In this document: positions 1 to 10,940 of the stretch, one piece after another
Position numbering within the stretch: the stretch's first letter is position 1
How the letters are laid out: each line of letters opens with the position of its first letter
Assembly (NCBI RefSeq): GCF_004331415.1
Contig: NZ_SJOP01000001.1
Span: 310,001-374,000 of the forward strand
Source of the DNA: Kosakonia quasisacchari
GTDB taxonomy: Bacteria; Pseudomonadota; Gammaproteobacteria; Enterobacterales; Enterobacteriaceae
DNA length: 64,000 nt
Reading direction: 5' to 3'
The notes under the pieces: model-generated
The model's input: the letters and a program-made list of their open reading frames with translations, nothing else
Told to the model about the DNA's origin: nothing
The model's database searches: none
Translations under genes and position numbers: made by a program

Positions 1-1194
1 GACGGAACCTTTGCGGATCATCCGGTCCTGCACGTTAATTCCGCTCATGCGGGTTTGCGCGGTAAACGGCACAAAGGTCGCTTGCAGGCTCTGCACGTCG
101 CGCTCGCGCAGGTTAAAGCGCTGTTTTGCCAGGATAACAATGCTTCGCCCTTCTGGCGTTTCGTCGGCCAGGGATGAAAGCTGCGCGGCATCGGCCAGCG
201 TTTTTTCATCCACGCCCTGGGCAGGCAGAAAGTCGGATGCCTGGCGGTTACCTAGCGTGATGGTGCCGGTTTTATCCAGCAATAACACGTCGACATCGCC
301 CGCCGCTTCCACCGCGCGCCCGCTGGTGGCAATGACGTTCGCGCCCAGCATGCGGCTCATCCCCGCGACACCAATCGCGGACAGCAACCCGCCGATAGTC
401 GTCGGGATCAGACACACCAGCAGGGCAACCAGCACGGTGACACTCACTGGCGTGCCGCCATACACGGAGAAGGGCCACAGCGTTGCCGTTGCCAGCAGGA
501 ACACAATCGTCAGCGCCACCAGCAAGATGGTCAGCGCGATTTCGTTCGGCGTTTTACGCCGCTGCGCGCCTTCCACCATCGCGATCATGCGATCGAGGAA
601 GGTTTCGCCGGGGTTAACGCTGCACTGGATCACCAGCCAGTCAGAGAGAATGCGCGTACCACCTGTTACCGAGGCAAAATCGCCGCCGGATTCACGAATA
701 ACCGGTGCGGATTCCCCGGTAATCGCGCTCTCATCTACTGAGGCTCCGCCTTCGATCACTTCGCCATCGCAGGGAATAATATCGCCTGCTTCGACCAGTA
801 CGATATCGCCTTTGCGCAGATCTTCCGCGGGGATATGGTCGATTTGTGCATCGTGCTGCGGCGCGCGCAGTTTGCGGGCGAAAGCGGTCTTTTTCACCCC
901 TTTCAGGCTGTTGGCCTGCGCTTTACTGCGGCCTTCCGCCAGCGCTTCCGCGAAGTTGGCGAACAGAACCGTCACCCACAGCCACACGCTGACCGCGCCG
1001 GTGAACCATGCGCTGCCGTCGAGATGACCAGTCGCCATCGCCACTGCCAGCAGGGTAGTTAACACACTGCCAATCCAGACAATGAACATCACCGGGTTAT
1101 GCCACTGCACATGCGGGCTTAACTTGGTCACGGAATCCATCAGCGCCTGGCGAACAAGGTTCGGTTCGAAAAGCGCCAGTTGTTTACGACTCAT
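1..1194 (-). CDS. kdpB: K+-transporting P-type ATPase catalytic subunit KdpB, 3' part cut by window edge
   Basis: KdpB is the ATP-hydrolysing subunit of the inner-membrane KdpFABC high-affinity potassium pump. The minus strand reads open from an ATG at 1194 to base 1, giving 398 codons of a protein that is about 682 residues in E. coli. The actuator-domain motif TGES is visible, and the phosphorylation motif DKTGT places the acceptor aspartate at codon 307, the same number as in E. coli KdpB. The gene follows kdpA by 20 bases in the same operon. The C-terminal nucleotide-binding part and kdpC lie outside the window. No frameshift is seen. The identification is very secure. Confidence 0.97.
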   Translation of the reverse strand, partial: MSRKQLALFEPNLVRQALMDSVTKLSPHVQWHNPVMFIVWIGSVLTTLLAVAMATGHLDGSAWFTGAVSVWLWVTVLFANFAEALAEGRSKAQANSLKGVKKTAFARKLRAPQHDAQIDHIPAEDLRKGDIVLVEAGDIIPCDGEVIEGGASVDESAITGESAPVIRESGGDFASVTGGTRILSDWLVIQCSVNPGETFLDRMIAMVEGAQRRKTPNEIALTILLVALTIVFLLATATLWPFSVYGGTPVSVTVLVALLVCLIPTTIGGLLSAIGVAGMSRMLGANVIATSGRAVEAAGDVDVLLLDKTGTITLGNRQASDFLPAQGVDEKTLADAAQLSSLADETPEGRSIVILAKQRFNLRERDVQSLQATFVPFTAQTRMSGINVQDRMIRKGSV

Positions 1195-1214
1195 ATAACG
1201 CGTCTCCGCCAGTC

Positions 1215-2891
1215 TTAAAATTGCAGGTATTCCGCCACCGGGCCAAGCGCCAGGGCAGGGATAAAGGTTAATGCGCCGACCAGTAACACGGTGCCGATCA
1301 GCAGACCGATAAACAGCGCGCCGTGTGTCGGCAGGGTGCCAGAACTGGTTGGTTGAATTTTCTTCGCCACCAGCGAACCGGCAATTGCCATGACCGGCAC
1401 AATCACACCGAAGCGGCCAAGGAACATGCAAAATGCCAGCAAACAGTTCCAGAACGGAGTGTTGGCGCTTAAACCCGCAAAGGCGCTGCCGTTGTTATTA
1501 GCGGCAGATGAGACGGCGTACAGCACTTCGCTAAAGCCGTGAATGCCGGGGTTGAACATGCCGCTGCGTCCTGCGTCGGTCATCATGGCCAGAGCGGTAC
1601 CAATGAGCACCAGTGCCGGGGTAACAAGGATTGCCAGCGCGGTCATTTTCATTTCGCGAACGTCAATTTTCTTACCGAGGAACTCAGGCGTGCGACCAAT
1701 CATCAGCCCGGCAATAAACACCGCCAGCAACACAAACAGCAGCATGCCGTACAGACCAGAACCCACGCCGCCGAACACCACTTCGCCAATCTGCATCAGC
1801 CACATCGGGATCATGCCGCCCAGCGCGGTAAACGAGTCGTGCATGGCGTTGACCGCGCCGCAAGAGGCCGCAGTGGTGACCACGGCGTACAAGCTGCTTG
1901 CCAGAATGCCAAAGCGGCTCTCTTTCCCTTCCATATTGATGGCGCTGTCGCCACCGAGCGTCAGGAAGTGCGGGTTACCCTGTAATTCCGCCCACATCAC
2001 AATCCCGGCGCAGATGACGAAAATAATCGACATTGCCCACAGCAACATGTGTCCCTGACGGCGATCGCCAACCGCATCGCCAAAAGCGAAGCACAGCGCT
2101 GCCGGGATCAGGAAGATCGCCAACATCTGCACAAAGTTGGTTAAGGCGGTGGGGTTTTCAAACGGATGCGAGGAGTTGGCATTAAAGAAGCCGCCGCCGT
2201 TAGTACCGAGCATTTTTATCGCTTCTTGCGACGCAACAGGTCCCATCGGTATCAGATGTTGCACACCTTCCAGTGAGGTGTAGGCCTGATAAGTGGAGAA
2301 ATTTTGCAGCGCCCCTTGCTGAATAAAAAACAGCGCCAGCAGCAGAGAGATGGGCAACAACAGCCACAGGGTAATGCGCGTGATATCGACCCAGGCGTTA
2401 CCGAGCGTCTCCATGCTGCGCCGCGAAAAAGCGCGGATCAGCGCAAAGACCACAGCAATCCCGGTCGCGGCAGATAAAAAGTTTTGTACCGTCAGTCCTG
2501 CCATCTGGCTGAAATAGCTCAGGGTGCTCTCCCCGGAATACGACTGCCAGTTCGTGTTAGAGATAAAACTAACGGCGGTGTTCAGCGCCAGGTGCCAGGA
2601 GAGCCCTGGTAGGTTTTGCGGGTTGAGCGGCAGAATGCCTTGTAGCATCAGCATCGCAAACAGCAGTACGAGACCGAAGATGTTCAGCCATAAAATCGCC
2701 AGTAAATAGTGCCGCCAGTTCATTTCACGGGTATCGATACCGAGCCCGCGCCAGAGGAGGTTTTCCACACCGCGCACGCCGGGAAGCGGCTGACCGGCGA
2801 TCATTTTCGCCAGCAGCGAACCCAGCGGGCGCGCGAGGAGAAACAATACCAGCAGAAAGCTGGCAACCAGAAGAAACGCCTGAGCGGCCAT
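1215..2891 (-). CDS. kdpA: K+-transporting ATPase potassium-binding subunit KdpA
   Basis: KdpA is the ion-channel-like subunit of the Kdp pump that binds and passes K+ across the inner membrane. From the ATG at 2891 the protein has 558 residues, one more than E. coli KdpA. Four selectivity-filter-like loops are recognisable: NTNWQSYSG near residue 112, [16 protein letters not shown] and NNNGSAFAG, separated by hydrophobic segments as expected for a four-repeat channel fold. The ATG overlaps the stop of kdpF in a TGATG arrangement, which suggests translational coupling. The reading frame stays open upstream to 2987, but that extension overlaps kdpF and is not hydrophobic at its start, so I reject it. 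Confidence 0.97.
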   Translation of the reverse strand: MAAQAFLLVASFLLVLFLLARPLGSLLAKMIAGQPLPGVRGVENLLWRGLGIDTREMNWRHYLLAILWLNIFGLVLLFAMLMLQGILPLNPQNLPGLSWHLALNTAVSFISNTNWQSYSGESTLSYFSQMAGLTVQNFLSAATGIAVVFALIRAFSRRSMETLGNAWVDITRITLWLLLPISLLLALFFIQQGALQNFSTYQAYTSLEGVQHLIPMGPVASQEAIKMLGTNGGGFFNANSSHPFENPTALTNFVQMLAIFLIPAALCFAFGDAVGDRRQGHMLLWAMSIIFVICAGIVMWAELQGNPHFLTLGGDSAINMEGKESRFGILASSLYAVVTTAASCGAVNAMHDSFTALGGMIPMWLMQIGEVVFGGVGSGLYGMLLFVLLAVFIAGLMIGRTPEFLGKKIDVREMKMTALAILVTPALVLIGTALAMMTDAGRSGMFNPGIHGFSEVLYAVSSAANNNGSAFAGLSANTPFWNCLLAFCMFLGRFGVIVPVMAIAGSLVAKKIQPTSSGTLPTHGALFIGLLIGTVLLVGALTFIPALALGPVAEYLQF

Positions 2892-2980
2892 CAGAAAGCC
2901 TCCGCGTTGATCAGGGCATAAACCAAATAGCCCAATAACAGGAAAACCAGCACGATGCCGATGACTACGCCTGCACTCAC
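2891..2980 (-). CDS. kdpF: KdpF, 29-residue small subunit of the Kdp ATPase
   Basis: KdpF is a one-helix peptide that stabilises the KdpABC complex in the inner membrane. The gene begins with GTG at 2980 after a strong GGAGGTGA ribosome-binding sequence and codes for 29 residues starting [20 protein letters not shown], which is a single membrane span. Its TGA shares one base with the kdpA start codon. Length and position match E. coli KdpF. It is too short for ordinary ORF thresholds. Confidence 0.93.
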   Translation of the reverse strand: MSAGVVIGIVLVFLLLGYLVYALINAEAF

Positions 2981-3063
2981 AATTCACCTCCGGGGTGATT
3001 TAACGATGTGCAGAAAAAGTAGAATTTTTGGCGCAAAGATTTCGCAAAAATCGGCGGGAGAGA

Positions 3064-3082
3064 TGTAAAAAAAATATAAAAA
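3064..3082 (-). promoter_or_regulatory. Candidate KdpE-binding site upstream of kdpFABC
   Basis: On the minus strand the sequence reads TTTTTATATTTTTTTTACA, followed by a stretch closely resembling the E. coli kdp promoter (GATTTTTGCGAAATCTTTG). The T-rich block matches the E. coli KdpE box in content and in position about 85 bases before kdpF. KdpE is the response regulator of the KdpD/KdpE potassium-limitation system. The rest of the 2981-3392 gap holds the divergent kdp and ybfA promoter regions and no gene that I can support. Confidence 0.7.
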
Positions 3083-3392
3083 TCGGGCGGACTGAACAGG
3101 CGGTGTAGTGCGGATAGATGCAATGCCATCGACCTGGCGGCAATGAACAACGAATAATCCACAATTTAACTGATGGTTAGTATTAATTTAACCGTTTTGT
3201 AACTTATTTACCGGCTCGATGTAAATAAAGCTTATATTGACAAAAAATAGTGGTCGGATGAGTAGTAAAATTACAAACAAAACGGTACTATTTTAACCAG
3301 ATTTCAGCGCCGCCCTGGTTTTACGTTAGTGACTTCCGTGGTGGCGACTTATTTTCCGGTGTTACTTACCGGCCTGACAAAGGGGAGAGAAT

Positions 3393-3599
3393 ATGGACAC
3401 ATACAAAGCGTTTCCGGCTCATATTGTGTTGATGCGACGTGTTTTCGCCGTTCTGGCGGGCGTGCTGGCCTTGCCGGTAATGTTGTTCTGGAAAGACCGC
3501 GCACGTTTTTATAGCTATCTGCATCGCGTCTGGGCAAAAACCAGCGAAAAACCGGTGTGGATGGATCAAGCAGAGAAAGTGAGCTGCGACTTTTATTAA
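3393..3599 (+). CDS. ybfA: YbfA family protein (DUF2517)
   Basis: This 68-residue protein has the same length as E. coli YbfA and shares most of its sequence, including the block [20 protein letters not shown] and the end [12 protein letters not shown]. It has one hydrophobic segment at about residues 14-32, so it is probably an inner-membrane protein with a soluble C-terminal tail. Function is unknown. It is divergent from kdpFABC as in E. coli, which suggests a shared control region, and it is followed directly by a good terminator. A GGGGAGAG ribosome-binding sequence precedes the ATG. Confidence 0.9.
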   Translation: MDTYKAFPAHIVLMRRVFAVLAGVLALPVMLFWKDRARFYSYLHRVWAKTSEKPVWMDQAEKVSCDFY

Positions 3600-3624
3600 T
3601 CGACGACACACAGCAAATCTCATG

Positions 3625-3652
3625 GCCACCGCAGTTGCGGTGGCTTTTTTTT
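3625..3652 (+). terminator. Rho-independent terminator after ybfA
   Basis: GCCACCGCA, a two-base loop and TGCGGTGGC form a perfect nine-pair stem followed by eight T residues. Confidence 0.9.
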
Positions 3653-4094
3653 ATCTGCGGCCTTTGACGACACTTACTGCGGATAGAAAACGGATCCGTG
3701 ATGTGCGAGAAAATTCCTGCTGACATCAACGCCGGTTTCTCAGGGAAACCCGTCTGCTTTGTCGGCGGTCATGTATGGTTTGCCTTCGTTACCGAAGCGC
3801 TTTCTCCCCGCGCGACATTTGCGCCGACCTGCCCGGACATATCCCCGCAGTGCCACCACATCAATCTGCTGATGCCTGTGCAGGGCAGCTTTTGTTAACC
3901 GTGTAACGCCCGCCAGCAGCATGCACTTTCCATGCTGATTGATCGTGACCGCCAGAGAGCCCAGCCACTGCTTGCACCGGTGACATAACTCAAACACTAT
4001 ATGGCGTAATTTCCCGAGGCGTCCCTGGCCAGGCAACGCAATTTTGCTCCACGGCCAGAGGCGCGGCGCTTACGTTACGGATAATAGGAGCAGT
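3653..4094 (+). other. Gene-free stretch between ybfA and phrB
   Basis: About 440 bases hold no ORF that I recognise. Short open frames exist on both strands (for example 3698-3898 plus and 3740-4036 minus), but their translations look like none of the families I know and have no clear start signals. In E. coli the gene directly before phrB is ybgA, which overlaps it; no ybgA-like protein is visible here. The last 50 bases presumably hold the phrB promoter and its GGAG ribosome-binding site. Confidence 0.5.
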
Positions 4095-5507
4095 ATGACC
4101 ACCCATCTGGTCTGGTTTCGCGCGGATCTGCGCGTGCATGACAATCTTGCGCTTGCCGCTGCCTGTAGCAGTGATAACGCGCGCGTAAAAGCGCTCTTTA
4201 TCGCTACGCCTGTACAGTGGCAGCAACATCACATGGCACCTCGACAGGCCGCGTTCATCAATGCTCATCTCAACGCCCTTCAGCAGGCGCTGGCGGAAAA
4301 GGGCATTCCGTTGATTTATCGGGAAGCGGCAGATTTTACCGACAGCGTGCAAACGGTGGTGGATGTCTGCGAGCGCGAGCAAATCAACCATCTCTTTTAC
4401 AACTATCAATACGAATTTAACGAACGACAGCGCGACGTCGCAGTCGAAAAAGCGCTGCCGAATGTCGCCTGCCAGGGATTTGACGACAGCGTGATGCTGG
4501 CGCCAGGCAGCGTATTGACCGGCAATCATGAGATGTACAAAGTCTTTACGCCCTTTAAAAACGCCTTTCTGCGTCGGCTGAAAGAGGAGCTGCCCCAGTG
4601 TGTTGCCGCGCCACGCCCGCGTGAAGGCGTCGATGTTGCACCAGAACCGATTACACTTGATTACCCACAGCAGGATTTTGATGAAAACCTGTTCCCGACC
4701 GATGAGAAAAGCGCTATCGCACGGCTTCGTCATTTTTGCCAGCAGCAGGCGGCGGCGTATGATCAGCAGCGCGATTTCCCGGCAATCGAGGGCACCAGCC
4801 GCTTGTCGGCGTCTCTGGCGATTGGCGCGCTGTCACCGCGTCAGTGTCTGCATCGTCTGCTGGCGGAACACCCGCAGGCGCTCAACGGCGGGCCGGGCTC
4901 GGTGTGGCTGAATGAGCTGATTTGGCGCGAATTTTATCGCCATCTGATGACCTATCATCCGGCGCTCTGTAAGCATCGTCCTTTTATTGCCTGGACCGAT
5001 AACGTGCAGTGGCAGGAAAACGCAGGGTACCTGCAAGCCTGGCAACGCGGCAACACGGGTTACCCGATTGTCGATGCGGCGATGCGCCAGTTGAACGCCA
5101 CCGGCTGGATGCACAACCGCTTACGGATGATAACCGCGAGCTTCCTGGTCAAGGACTTACTTATCGACTGGCGTCACGGGGAGCGCTATTTTATGTCGCA
5201 GTTGATCGATGGCGATCTCGCCGCGAACAATGGCGGCTGGCAGTGGGCGGCCTCGACGGGCACCGATGCGGCTCCCTATTTTCGTATTTTTAACCCGACC
5301 ACGCAGGGCGAACGCTTTGATGCTGACGGCGCGTTTATTCGCCACTGGCTGCCGGCGCTGAACAATGTGCCGGAAAAATCTGTGCATCAACCCTGGGACT
5401 GGGCGGATAAACACGGGGTAAAACTCGATTATCCCCGCCCGATTGTTGACCATAAACAGGCGCGTACCGCCACGCTGGCGGCCTATGAAGCTGCCCGTAA
5501 AGCGTAA
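4095..5507 (+). CDS. phrB: Deoxyribodipyrimidine photolyase
   Basis: Class I CPD photolyase uses FADH- and a methenyltetrahydrofolate antenna to split cyclobutane pyrimidine dimers with light energy. The start at 4095 after TAGGAG gives 470 residues, against 472 in E. coli. The N-terminal antenna domain begins TTHLVWFRADLRVHDNLAL. The C-terminal FAD domain has the family motifs NELIWREFYRHL, then GWMHNRLRMI and DLAANNGGWQWAASTGTDA, including tryptophans of the electron-transfer chain. An in-frame codon at 4044 would add 17 unconserved residues and is rejected. The next gene, ybgI, starts 10 bases after the stop. Confidence 0.96.
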   Translation: MTTHLVWFRADLRVHDNLALAAACSSDNARVKALFIATPVQWQQHHMAPRQAAFINAHLNALQQALAEKGIPLIYREAADFTDSVQTVVDVCEREQINHLFYNYQYEFNERQRDVAVEKALPNVACQGFDDSVMLAPGSVLTGNHEMYKVFTPFKNAFLRRLKEELPQCVAAPRPREGVDVAPEPITLDYPQQDFDENLFPTDEKSAIARLRHFCQQQAAAYDQQRDFPAIEGTSRLSASLAIGALSPRQCLHRLLAEHPQALNGGPGSVWLNELIWREFYRHLMTYHPALCKHRPFIAWTDNVQWQENAGYLQAWQRGNTGYPIVDAAMRQLNATGWMHNRLRMITASFLVKDLLIDWRHGERYFMSQLIDGDLAANNGGWQWAASTGTDAAPYFRIFNPTTQGERFDADGAFIRHWLPALNNVPEKSVHQPWDWADKHGVKLDYPRPIVDHKQARTATLAAYEAARKA

Positions 5508-5517
5508 AGGAGTGATG

Positions 5518-6261
5518 ATGAAAAATACCGAGCTGGAAAAACTGATTAACAACAAACTTAACAGTGCGGCGTTCAGTGATTACGGCCCGAACGGGCTACA
5601 GGTTGAAGGGCGGGAAACGGTACAGAAAATTATCACCGGCGTGACGGCAAGCCAGGCGCTGCTGGACGAAGCAGTGCGTCAGCAAGCAGACGCGGTAATT
5701 GTGCACCACGGTTATTTCTGGAAAAACGAAGCGCCAATTATCCGCGGTATGAAGCGCAACCGCCTAAAAACGTTACTGGCGAACGACATCAATTTGTATG
5801 GCTGGCACCTGCCGCTCGACGCGCACCCACAGCTTGGCAATAACGCCCAACTGGCGGCTTTGCTCGGTATTACCGTGATGGGCGAAATCGAAGAGTTGCT
5901 GCCATGGGGCGAATTGTCGATGCCGGTACCGGGGCTGGAACTGGCCTCATGGATTGAAGCGCGCCTTGGTCGCAAGCCGCTGTGGTGCGGTGATACCGGG
6001 CCGGAAAAAATCACCCGTATTGCCTGGTGCACCGGCGGTGGGCAGGGCTTTATTGATCAAGCTGCCCGCTTCGGCGTTGACGCGTTTATCACAGGTGAAG
6101 TTTCCGAACAGACCATCCACTCCGCGCGTGAACAGGGGCTGCATTTCTACTCTGCGGGTCACCACGCCACTGAGCGTGGCGGTATTCGCGCGCTCAGCGA
6201 CTGGCTGAATGAAAATACCGATCTTGAGGTCACGTTTATCGATATTCCGAATCCGGCGTAA
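5518..6261 (+). CDS. ybgI: Nif3-like dinuclear metal protein YbgI (DUF34)
   Basis: YbgI belongs to the NIF3/DUF34 family of toroidal hexamers with a two-metal site. Its biochemical role is unsettled, despite a database label of GTP cyclohydrolase type 2-like. The 247-residue length equals E. coli YbgI. Likely metal ligands lie in [10 protein letters not shown] near residue 63, DAHPQLGNN near 100 and GHHATERGG near 215. Two adjacent ATGs occur at 5515 and 5518; I chose 5518, which matches the E. coli N-terminus MKNTELE. It leads directly into the pxp genes, 11 bases ahead of pxpB, so it is probably co-transcribed with them. Confidence 0.94.
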   Translation: MKNTELEKLINNKLNSAAFSDYGPNGLQVEGRETVQKIITGVTASQALLDEAVRQQADAVIVHHGYFWKNEAPIIRGMKRNRLKTLLANDINLYGWHLPLDAHPQLGNNAQLAALLGITVMGEIEELLPWGELSMPVPGLELASWIEARLGRKPLWCGDTGPEKITRIAWCTGGGQGFIDQAARFGVDAFITGEVSEQTIHSAREQGLHFYSAGHHATERGGIRALSDWLNENTDLEVTFIDIPNPA

Positions 6262-6272
6262 GGAGAGTGCAA

Positions 6273-6929
6273 GTGCAGCGAGCACGGTGTTATTTGTTAG
6301 GTGAAAGCGCGGTGGTGCTGGAACTGGAGCCGCCGGTGCAACTGGCGACGCAAAAGCGTATATGGGGGCTGACGCAACGGCTGGCGGATGTGCCAGACGT
6401 GGTGGAAGCCATTCCTGGCATGAATAACATTACGGTGGTGCTGCGCGATCCTCACTCGCTGGCGCTCGACGCGATTGAGCGTTTACAGCGCTGGTGGGAA
6501 GAGAGCGAGGCGCTGGAACCGGTGTCGCGCTCCATCGAGATTCCGGTGTTGTACGGCAAAGCCGTGGGCCCGGATCTGGGATTGGTGGCGGAGCACTGCC
6601 GGATGACGGAAAAGCAGATCGTTGAGCTGCATAGTTCCATCGATTACGTGGTGTGGTTTCTTGGCTTCCAACCCGGCTTCCCTTATCTGGGCGGAATGCC
6701 GGAAGCGCTCGCTACACCGCGCCGTGCTGAACCACGTGTGCGTGTTCCTGCCGGTTCTGTCGCCATTGGCGGTGCGCAAACTGGCATTTATCCGCTGGAA
6801 ACGCCCGGTGGCTGGAACCTGATTGGCCGTACCGATCTGGCGTTATTCAACCCGCGCTCGCCGGAACCGGTGTTATTACGTCCGGGCGACACGCTGCGGT
6901 TTGTGCCGCGCAAGGAGGGCGTATGCTGA
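6273..6929 (+). CDS. pxpB: 5-oxoprolinase subunit PxpB
   Basis: PxpB (YbgJ, KipI-like) is one of three subunits of the prokaryotic ATP-dependent 5-oxoprolinase, which converts pyroglutamate to glutamate. The 218-residue length equals the E. coli protein, and the family motif [12 protein letters not shown] is present at about residue 130 with [10 protein letters not shown] further on. There are GTG codons at 6267 and 6273. The AGGAG at 6260-6265 sits at the right distance only for 6273, which also matches the E. coli start MQRARCYL. The 3' end overlaps pxpC by seven bases. Confidence 0.94.
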   Translation: MQRARCYLLGESAVVLELEPPVQLATQKRIWGLTQRLADVPDVVEAIPGMNNITVVLRDPHSLALDAIERLQRWWEESEALEPVSRSIEIPVLYGKAVGPDLGLVAEHCRMTEKQIVELHSSIDYVVWFLGFQPGFPYLGGMPEALATPRRAEPRVRVPAGSVAIGGAQTGIYPLETPGGWNLIGRTDLALFNPRSPEPVLLRPGDTLRFVPRKEGVC

Positions 6930-7855
6930 AAATTATTCACGCGGGAATGTATACCACTTTGCAGGGCGGCAAACGCATCGGGTTGCGCCAGTCCGGCGTC
7001 AGCTACTGCGGCGCGCTGGATGAACCCGCGTTGCAGATTGCTAATGCGCTGGTGGGGAACGCGCCTGGGGCGGCGGCGCTGGAAATCACGTTTGGTCAGT
7101 GCGAAGTGGTGTTTGGTCGCGATGCCTGGTTTGCGCTTACTGGCGCAGGTTGTGAAGCGAAGCTTGACGGCAAAGCGGTGTGGACGGGCTGGCGGTTTGC
7201 GGCAAAAGCCGGGCAGCGGTTGGTGCTGAAAAGGCCGCTGCACGGTGTGCGCAGCTATCTTGCGGTCGCTGGTAGCTTTGCCGTGCCAGCGGTAATGGGC
7301 TCGGTCAGCACCGATCTCAAAACCACTATCGGCGGGCTGGAAGGGCGATTATTGCGCGATGGCGATGTGTTGCCACTGGGCGAACCTGTCCGCCATTTTC
7401 AGACGCAACAAGGGGTAAAACAGTTGCTGTGGGGCAACCGCATTCGCGCCTTGCCGGGGCCGGAATATCACGAATTCGATAGCGCCTCGCAGGAGGCGTT
7501 CTGGCGTTTGCCGTGGCAGATAAGCCCGCAGAGTAACCGCATGGGTTACCGTTTACAGGGCCAGCCGCTGGTGCGTACCACTTCGCGTGAACTGCTGTCT
7601 CACGGCTTGTTGCCGGGCGTCGTACAAGTTCCCTCCAATGGGCAACCGATTGTGCTGATGAATGATGCCCAGACCACCGGCGGCTACCCGCGGATAGCCT
7701 GCATTATCGAGGCAGATATGTACCATCTGGCGCAAATCCCGCTGGGGCAACCGATACACTTTGTTAAGTGCTCGCTGGATGAGGCGCTGAAGGCGCGACG
7801 TGAGCAGCGTATCTACCTCGATCAACTGGCATGGCGTTTGCACAATGAAGATTGA
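6923..7855 (+). CDS. pxpC: 5-oxoprolinase subunit PxpC
   Basis: PxpC (YbgK, KipA/biotin-dependent-carboxyltransferase-like fold) is the second subunit of 5-oxoprolinase. The 310-residue protein opens [16 protein letters not shown] and carries family motifs [14 protein letters not shown] and [13 protein letters not shown]. Its start overlaps pxpB by seven bases and its end overlaps pxpA by eleven, so the three subunits are translationally coupled as a pxpBCA unit. Confidence 0.95.
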   Translation: MLKIIHAGMYTTLQGGKRIGLRQSGVSYCGALDEPALQIANALVGNAPGAAALEITFGQCEVVFGRDAWFALTGAGCEAKLDGKAVWTGWRFAAKAGQRLVLKRPLHGVRSYLAVAGSFAVPAVMGSVSTDLKTTIGGLEGRLLRDGDVLPLGEPVRHFQTQQGVKQLLWGNRIRALPGPEYHEFDSASQEAFWRLPWQISPQSNRMGYRLQGQPLVRTTSRELLSHGLLPGVVQVPSNGQPIVLMNDAQTTGGYPRIACIIEADMYHLAQIPLGQPIHFVKCSLDEALKARREQRIYLDQLAWRLHNED

Positions 7856-8582
7856 TTTAAATGCCGATCTCGGCGAAGGCTGCGGCAACGATGCTGCGTT
7901 ACTCCAGCTTGTTTCTTCCGCCAATATCGCCTGCGGGTTTCACGCAGGCGATGCGCAAACCATGCTGACTTGTGTGCGCGAAGCGCTACGCAATGGCGTG
8001 GCAGTGGGGGCACATCCTTCTTTCCCGGATCGGGAAAACTTTGGCCGCACGGCGATGCATCTGCCGCCCGATATCGTCTATGCCCAAACGCTGTATCAAA
8101 TTGGCGCCCTGGCGGCGCTGGTGTGTGCAGAAGGCGGCAAACTGCACCACGTTAAACCGCACGGTATGCTTTATAACCAGGCGGCGGATGACGTGGCGCT
8201 GGCGGACGCCATTGCCGGAGCGGTTTACGACGTTGATCCTGAATTGATACTGGTTGGCCTGGCGGGCAGCGAGTTAATTCGTGCTGGAGAGCGTTATGGT
8301 TTGCGCACGCGTCAGGAGGTATTTGCCGATCGCGGTTACCTCCGCGATGGTCGGCTGGTGCCACGTAGTGCGCCAGGCGCACTGATTGACGATGATAATC
8401 TGGCGCTGGCGCAAACGCTGGATATGGTGCTTGAAGGGCGGGTGAGAAGTATCACGGGTGAGTTTGTCGATGTGCAGGCGCAAACGGTCTGCCTGCATGG
8501 CGATGGCGAACATGCGCTGCTGTTTGCCCGCCGCTTACTCAGTGCCTTTGCCCAACGTGGCGTGATGATTACCGCCGACTAA
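7845..8582 (+). CDS. pxpA: 5-oxoprolinase subunit PxpA (LamB/YcsF family)
   Basis: PxpA (YbgL) is the LamB/YcsF-family subunit of 5-oxoprolinase. The start at 7845 gives 245 residues beginning [14 protein letters not shown], the diagnostic N-terminal signature of the family, followed by [13 protein letters not shown] and [10 protein letters not shown]. The longer frame from 7800 lies within pxpC and is unconserved. With pxpB and pxpC it forms the complete enzyme for recycling spontaneously formed 5-oxoproline. Confidence 0.95.
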   Translation: MKIDLNADLGEGCGNDAALLQLVSSANIACGFHAGDAQTMLTCVREALRNGVAVGAHPSFPDRENFGRTAMHLPPDIVYAQTLYQIGALAALVCAEGGKLHHVKPHGMLYNQAADDVALADAIAGAVYDVDPELILVGLAGSELIRAGERYGLRTRQEVFADRGYLRDGRLVPRSAPGALIDDDNLALAQTLDMVLEGRVRSITGEFVDVQAQTVCLHGDGEHALLFARRLLSAFAQRGVMITAD

Positions 8583-8596
8583 CACAAGGAGTTTTT

Positions 8597-9388
8597 ATGC
8601 CAGAAGGACCGGAGATCCGCCGGGCAGCAGATACGCTTGAAGCCGCGATTAAAGGTAAGCCATTAACGGATGTCTGGTTTGGCATGCCGCCCCTAAGCGG
8701 TTTTGCCGCAGATCTTGTGGGGCAGCGCGTTGAGAACATTGAAACGCGGGGAAAAGCGCTCCTGACCCATTTTTCCGGCGGGCTGACACTTTACAGCCAC
8801 AACCAGCTTTACGGTGTCTGGCGGGTGGTTGATGCGGGCGAGATCCCACAAACCAATCGTGTGCTGCGCGTGCGGCTGCAAGCGATGGATAAAGCGATTT
8901 TGTTGTACAGCGCTTCGGATATCGCGCTGCTCACGCCTGAGCAACTGGCGCAACATCCGTTTTTGCAGCGTGTTGGACCGGATGTACTGGATATGACGCT
9001 GACGGCGGCGCAGGTGAAAGCGCGGTTATTATCCCCCCGTTTTCGCCGTCGCCAGTTTTCGGGGTTATTGCTCGATCAGGCCTTTCTCGCCGGGCTCGGT
9101 AACTACCTGCGTGTCGAGATCCTCTGGCAAAGCGCGTTGGCGCCACAGCATAACGCCTCGGGGCTTAGCGAAGCACAACTGGATGTATTGTCGCAGGCGC
9201 TGCTTGATATTCCCCGTTTGTCATATCAGACACGCGGTGTGGTGGATGAGAAGAAACACCACGGTGCGCTGTTTCGCTTTAAGGTGTTTCATCGGGCAGG
9301 GGAACCTTGCGAGCGCTGCGGTGGAATAATTGAGAAAACGACGATGTCGTCCCGTCCGTTTTACTGGTGCCCGGCTTGCCAGCGTTAA
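8597..9388 (+). CDS. nei: Endonuclease VIII, DNA glycosylase/AP lyase
   Basis: Nei removes oxidised pyrimidines by base-excision repair. The 263-residue protein begins MPEGPEIRR, so the processed N-terminal proline nucleophile and the catalytic glutamate are both in place. The H2TH region contains [13 protein letters not shown]. The C-terminal zinc finger is intact, with paired cysteines CERC and CPAC about 17 residues apart. It follows pxpA by 14 bases with an AAGGAG ribosome-binding sequence and is probably the last gene of the ybgI-pxp-nei unit. Confidence 0.96.
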   Translation: MPEGPEIRRAADTLEAAIKGKPLTDVWFGMPPLSGFAADLVGQRVENIETRGKALLTHFSGGLTLYSHNQLYGVWRVVDAGEIPQTNRVLRVRLQAMDKAILLYSASDIALLTPEQLAQHPFLQRVGPDVLDMTLTAAQVKARLLSPRFRRRQFSGLLLDQAFLAGLGNYLRVEILWQSALAPQHNASGLSEAQLDVLSQALLDIPRLSYQTRGVVDEKKHHGALFRFKVFHRAGEPCERCGGIIEKTTMSSRPFYWCPACQR

Positions 9389-9391
9389 AAT

Positions 9392-9420
9392 AAAAAACGC
9401 GCCAGAAGGCGCGTTTTTTT
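9392..9420 (+). terminator. Bidirectional terminator between nei and gltA
   Basis: AAACGCGCC, loop AGAA and GGCGCGTTT form a hairpin with A residues before it and T residues after it, so it can end transcription from both convergent genes. Confidence 0.9.
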
Positions 9421-9434
9421 ATGCGGGTTGGCTA

Positions 9435-10721
9435 TCAATCTTTTTTCAGATCGGAGCTGAACTCGCGTTTTTCGTAACCGGTGTACAACTGGCGCGGACG
9501 GGCAATTTTGATGCCGTCGTCGTGCATTTCGTTCCAGTGCGCAATCCAGCCCACGGTACGCGCCATCGCGAAGATAACGGTAAACATGGACGACGGAATG
9601 CCCATCGCTTTCAGGATGATACCGGAGTAGAAATCGACGTTCGGGTAGAGCTTACGTTCGATAAAGTACGGGTCGTGGAGCGCAATGTGCTCAAGCTCCA
9701 TCGCCACTTCCAGCAGGTCATCTTTGGTGCCCAGTTCACGCAGCACTTCGTGGCAGGTTTCACGCATCACGGTTGCGCGAGGGTCATAGTTCTTGTAGAC
9801 ACGGTGACCGAAGCCCATCAGACGGAACGAATCGTTTTTGTCTTTGGCGCGGCGCATGAATTCCGGAATGTGTTTCACGGTGCTGATCTCTTCCAGCATC
9901 TTCAGCGCAGCTTCGTTAGCGCCGCCGTGTGCCGGTCCCCACAGTGAAGCGATACCTGCGGCGATACAGGCGAACGGGTTCGCGCCAGAAGAGCCTGCAG
10001 TACGCACGGTAGAGGTTGAGGCGTTTTGTTCATGGTCAGCGTGCAGGATCAGAATGCGATCCATCGCGCGTTCCAGCACCGGGTTTACTTCATACGGTTC
10101 ACACGGCGTGGAGAACATCATATGCAGGAAGTTACCGGCGTAGGAGAGGTCGTTGCGCGGGTAGACGAACGGCTGACCAATAGAATATTTGTAACACATC
10201 GCCGCCACGGTCGGCATTTTCGACAGCAGGCGGAACGCGGCAATCTCACGGTGACGCGGATTGTTAACGTCCAGTGAATCATGGTAGAACGCCGCCAGCG
10301 CGCCGGTCACGCCGCACAGCACCGCCATTGGGTGCGAGTCGCGACGGAAACCGTGGAACAGACGGGTGATCTGCTCATGGATCATGGTGTGGCGTGTGAC
10401 AGTCAGTTTGAACTCGTCAAACTGCGCCTGCGTCGGCTTTTCGCCGTACAGCAGAATGTAGCAGACTTCCAGAAAGTTGGATTCAGTCGCCAGTTGGTCG
10501 ATAGGGAAACCACGGTGCAGCAGAATACCTTCGTCACCGTCGATAAAGGTGATTTTCGATTCGCATGATGCGGTAGAGGTAAAACCTGGGTCAAAAGTGA
10601 ATACCCCTTTTGAACCGAGACTACGGATATCAATAACATCCTGACCGAGCGTGCCTTTTAGCACATCCAGTTCAATAGCAGCGTCACCATTGTAGGTGAT
10701 GGTTGCTTTCTTATCAGCCAT
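9435..10721 (-). CDS. gltA: Type II citrate synthase
   Basis: Citrate synthase condenses acetyl-CoA and oxaloacetate, the entry step of the TCA cycle. The protein has 428 residues, one more than in E. coli, and is of the NADH-sensitive hexameric type. The catalytic histidines and aspartate are in [27 protein letters not shown] and [11 protein letters not shown]. An AAGGAG ribosome-binding sequence precedes the ATG. It is divergent from the sdh-suc operon, so the first steps of the cycle are clustered here. Confidence 0.98.
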   Translation of the reverse strand: MADKKATITYNGDAAIELDVLKGTLGQDVIDIRSLGSKGVFTFDPGFTSTASCESKITFIDGDEGILLHRGFPIDQLATESNFLEVCYILLYGEKPTQAQFDEFKLTVTRHTMIHEQITRLFHGFRRDSHPMAVLCGVTGALAAFYHDSLDVNNPRHREIAAFRLLSKMPTVAAMCYKYSIGQPFVYPRNDLSYAGNFLHMMFSTPCEPYEVNPVLERAMDRILILHADHEQNASTSTVRTAGSSGANPFACIAAGIASLWGPAHGGANEAALKMLEEISTVKHIPEFMRRAKDKNDSFRLMGFGHRVYKNYDPRATVMRETCHEVLRELGTKDDLLEVAMELEHIALHDPYFIERKLYPNVDFYSGIILKAMGIPSSMFTVIFAMARTVGWIAHWNEMHDDGIKIARPRQLYTGYEKREFSSDLKKD

Positions 10722-10940
10722 TTACGGTCTCCTTAGCGCCTTATTGCTTAAGACCGCCAGTCACCGGATTTGCATTCAACTGTCCGTCAACGTTACCAGT
10801 TTGTTATTTAGCTCGCAGCTCTGTTGAGAGGAGGTACCAGGGTACAGAGCGATGGGCGCGTGCAAGTACACATTGAAAACACAGTGAAAAAACAGCAAAT
10901 CAGCGTCTTAGCAGTCCGAATTTATCAAACCTGTATATCA

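Noticed and set aside
11-1027. A 338-codon plus-strand open frame
   Set aside because: It lies antisense to kdpB, whose minus-strand frame is conserved with D307 in place. The plus-strand product is Ser/Arg-rich with no family resemblance.
2892-2987. N-terminal extension of kdpA to 2987
   Set aside because: It overlaps kdpF in another frame and adds residues absent from KdpA. The ATG at 2891 gives the normal N-terminus and a TGATG coupling.
3698-4036. Short open frames on both strands in the ybfA-phrB gap
   Set aside because: There is no recognisable family, no convincing ribosome-binding site and no codon pattern like the neighbours.
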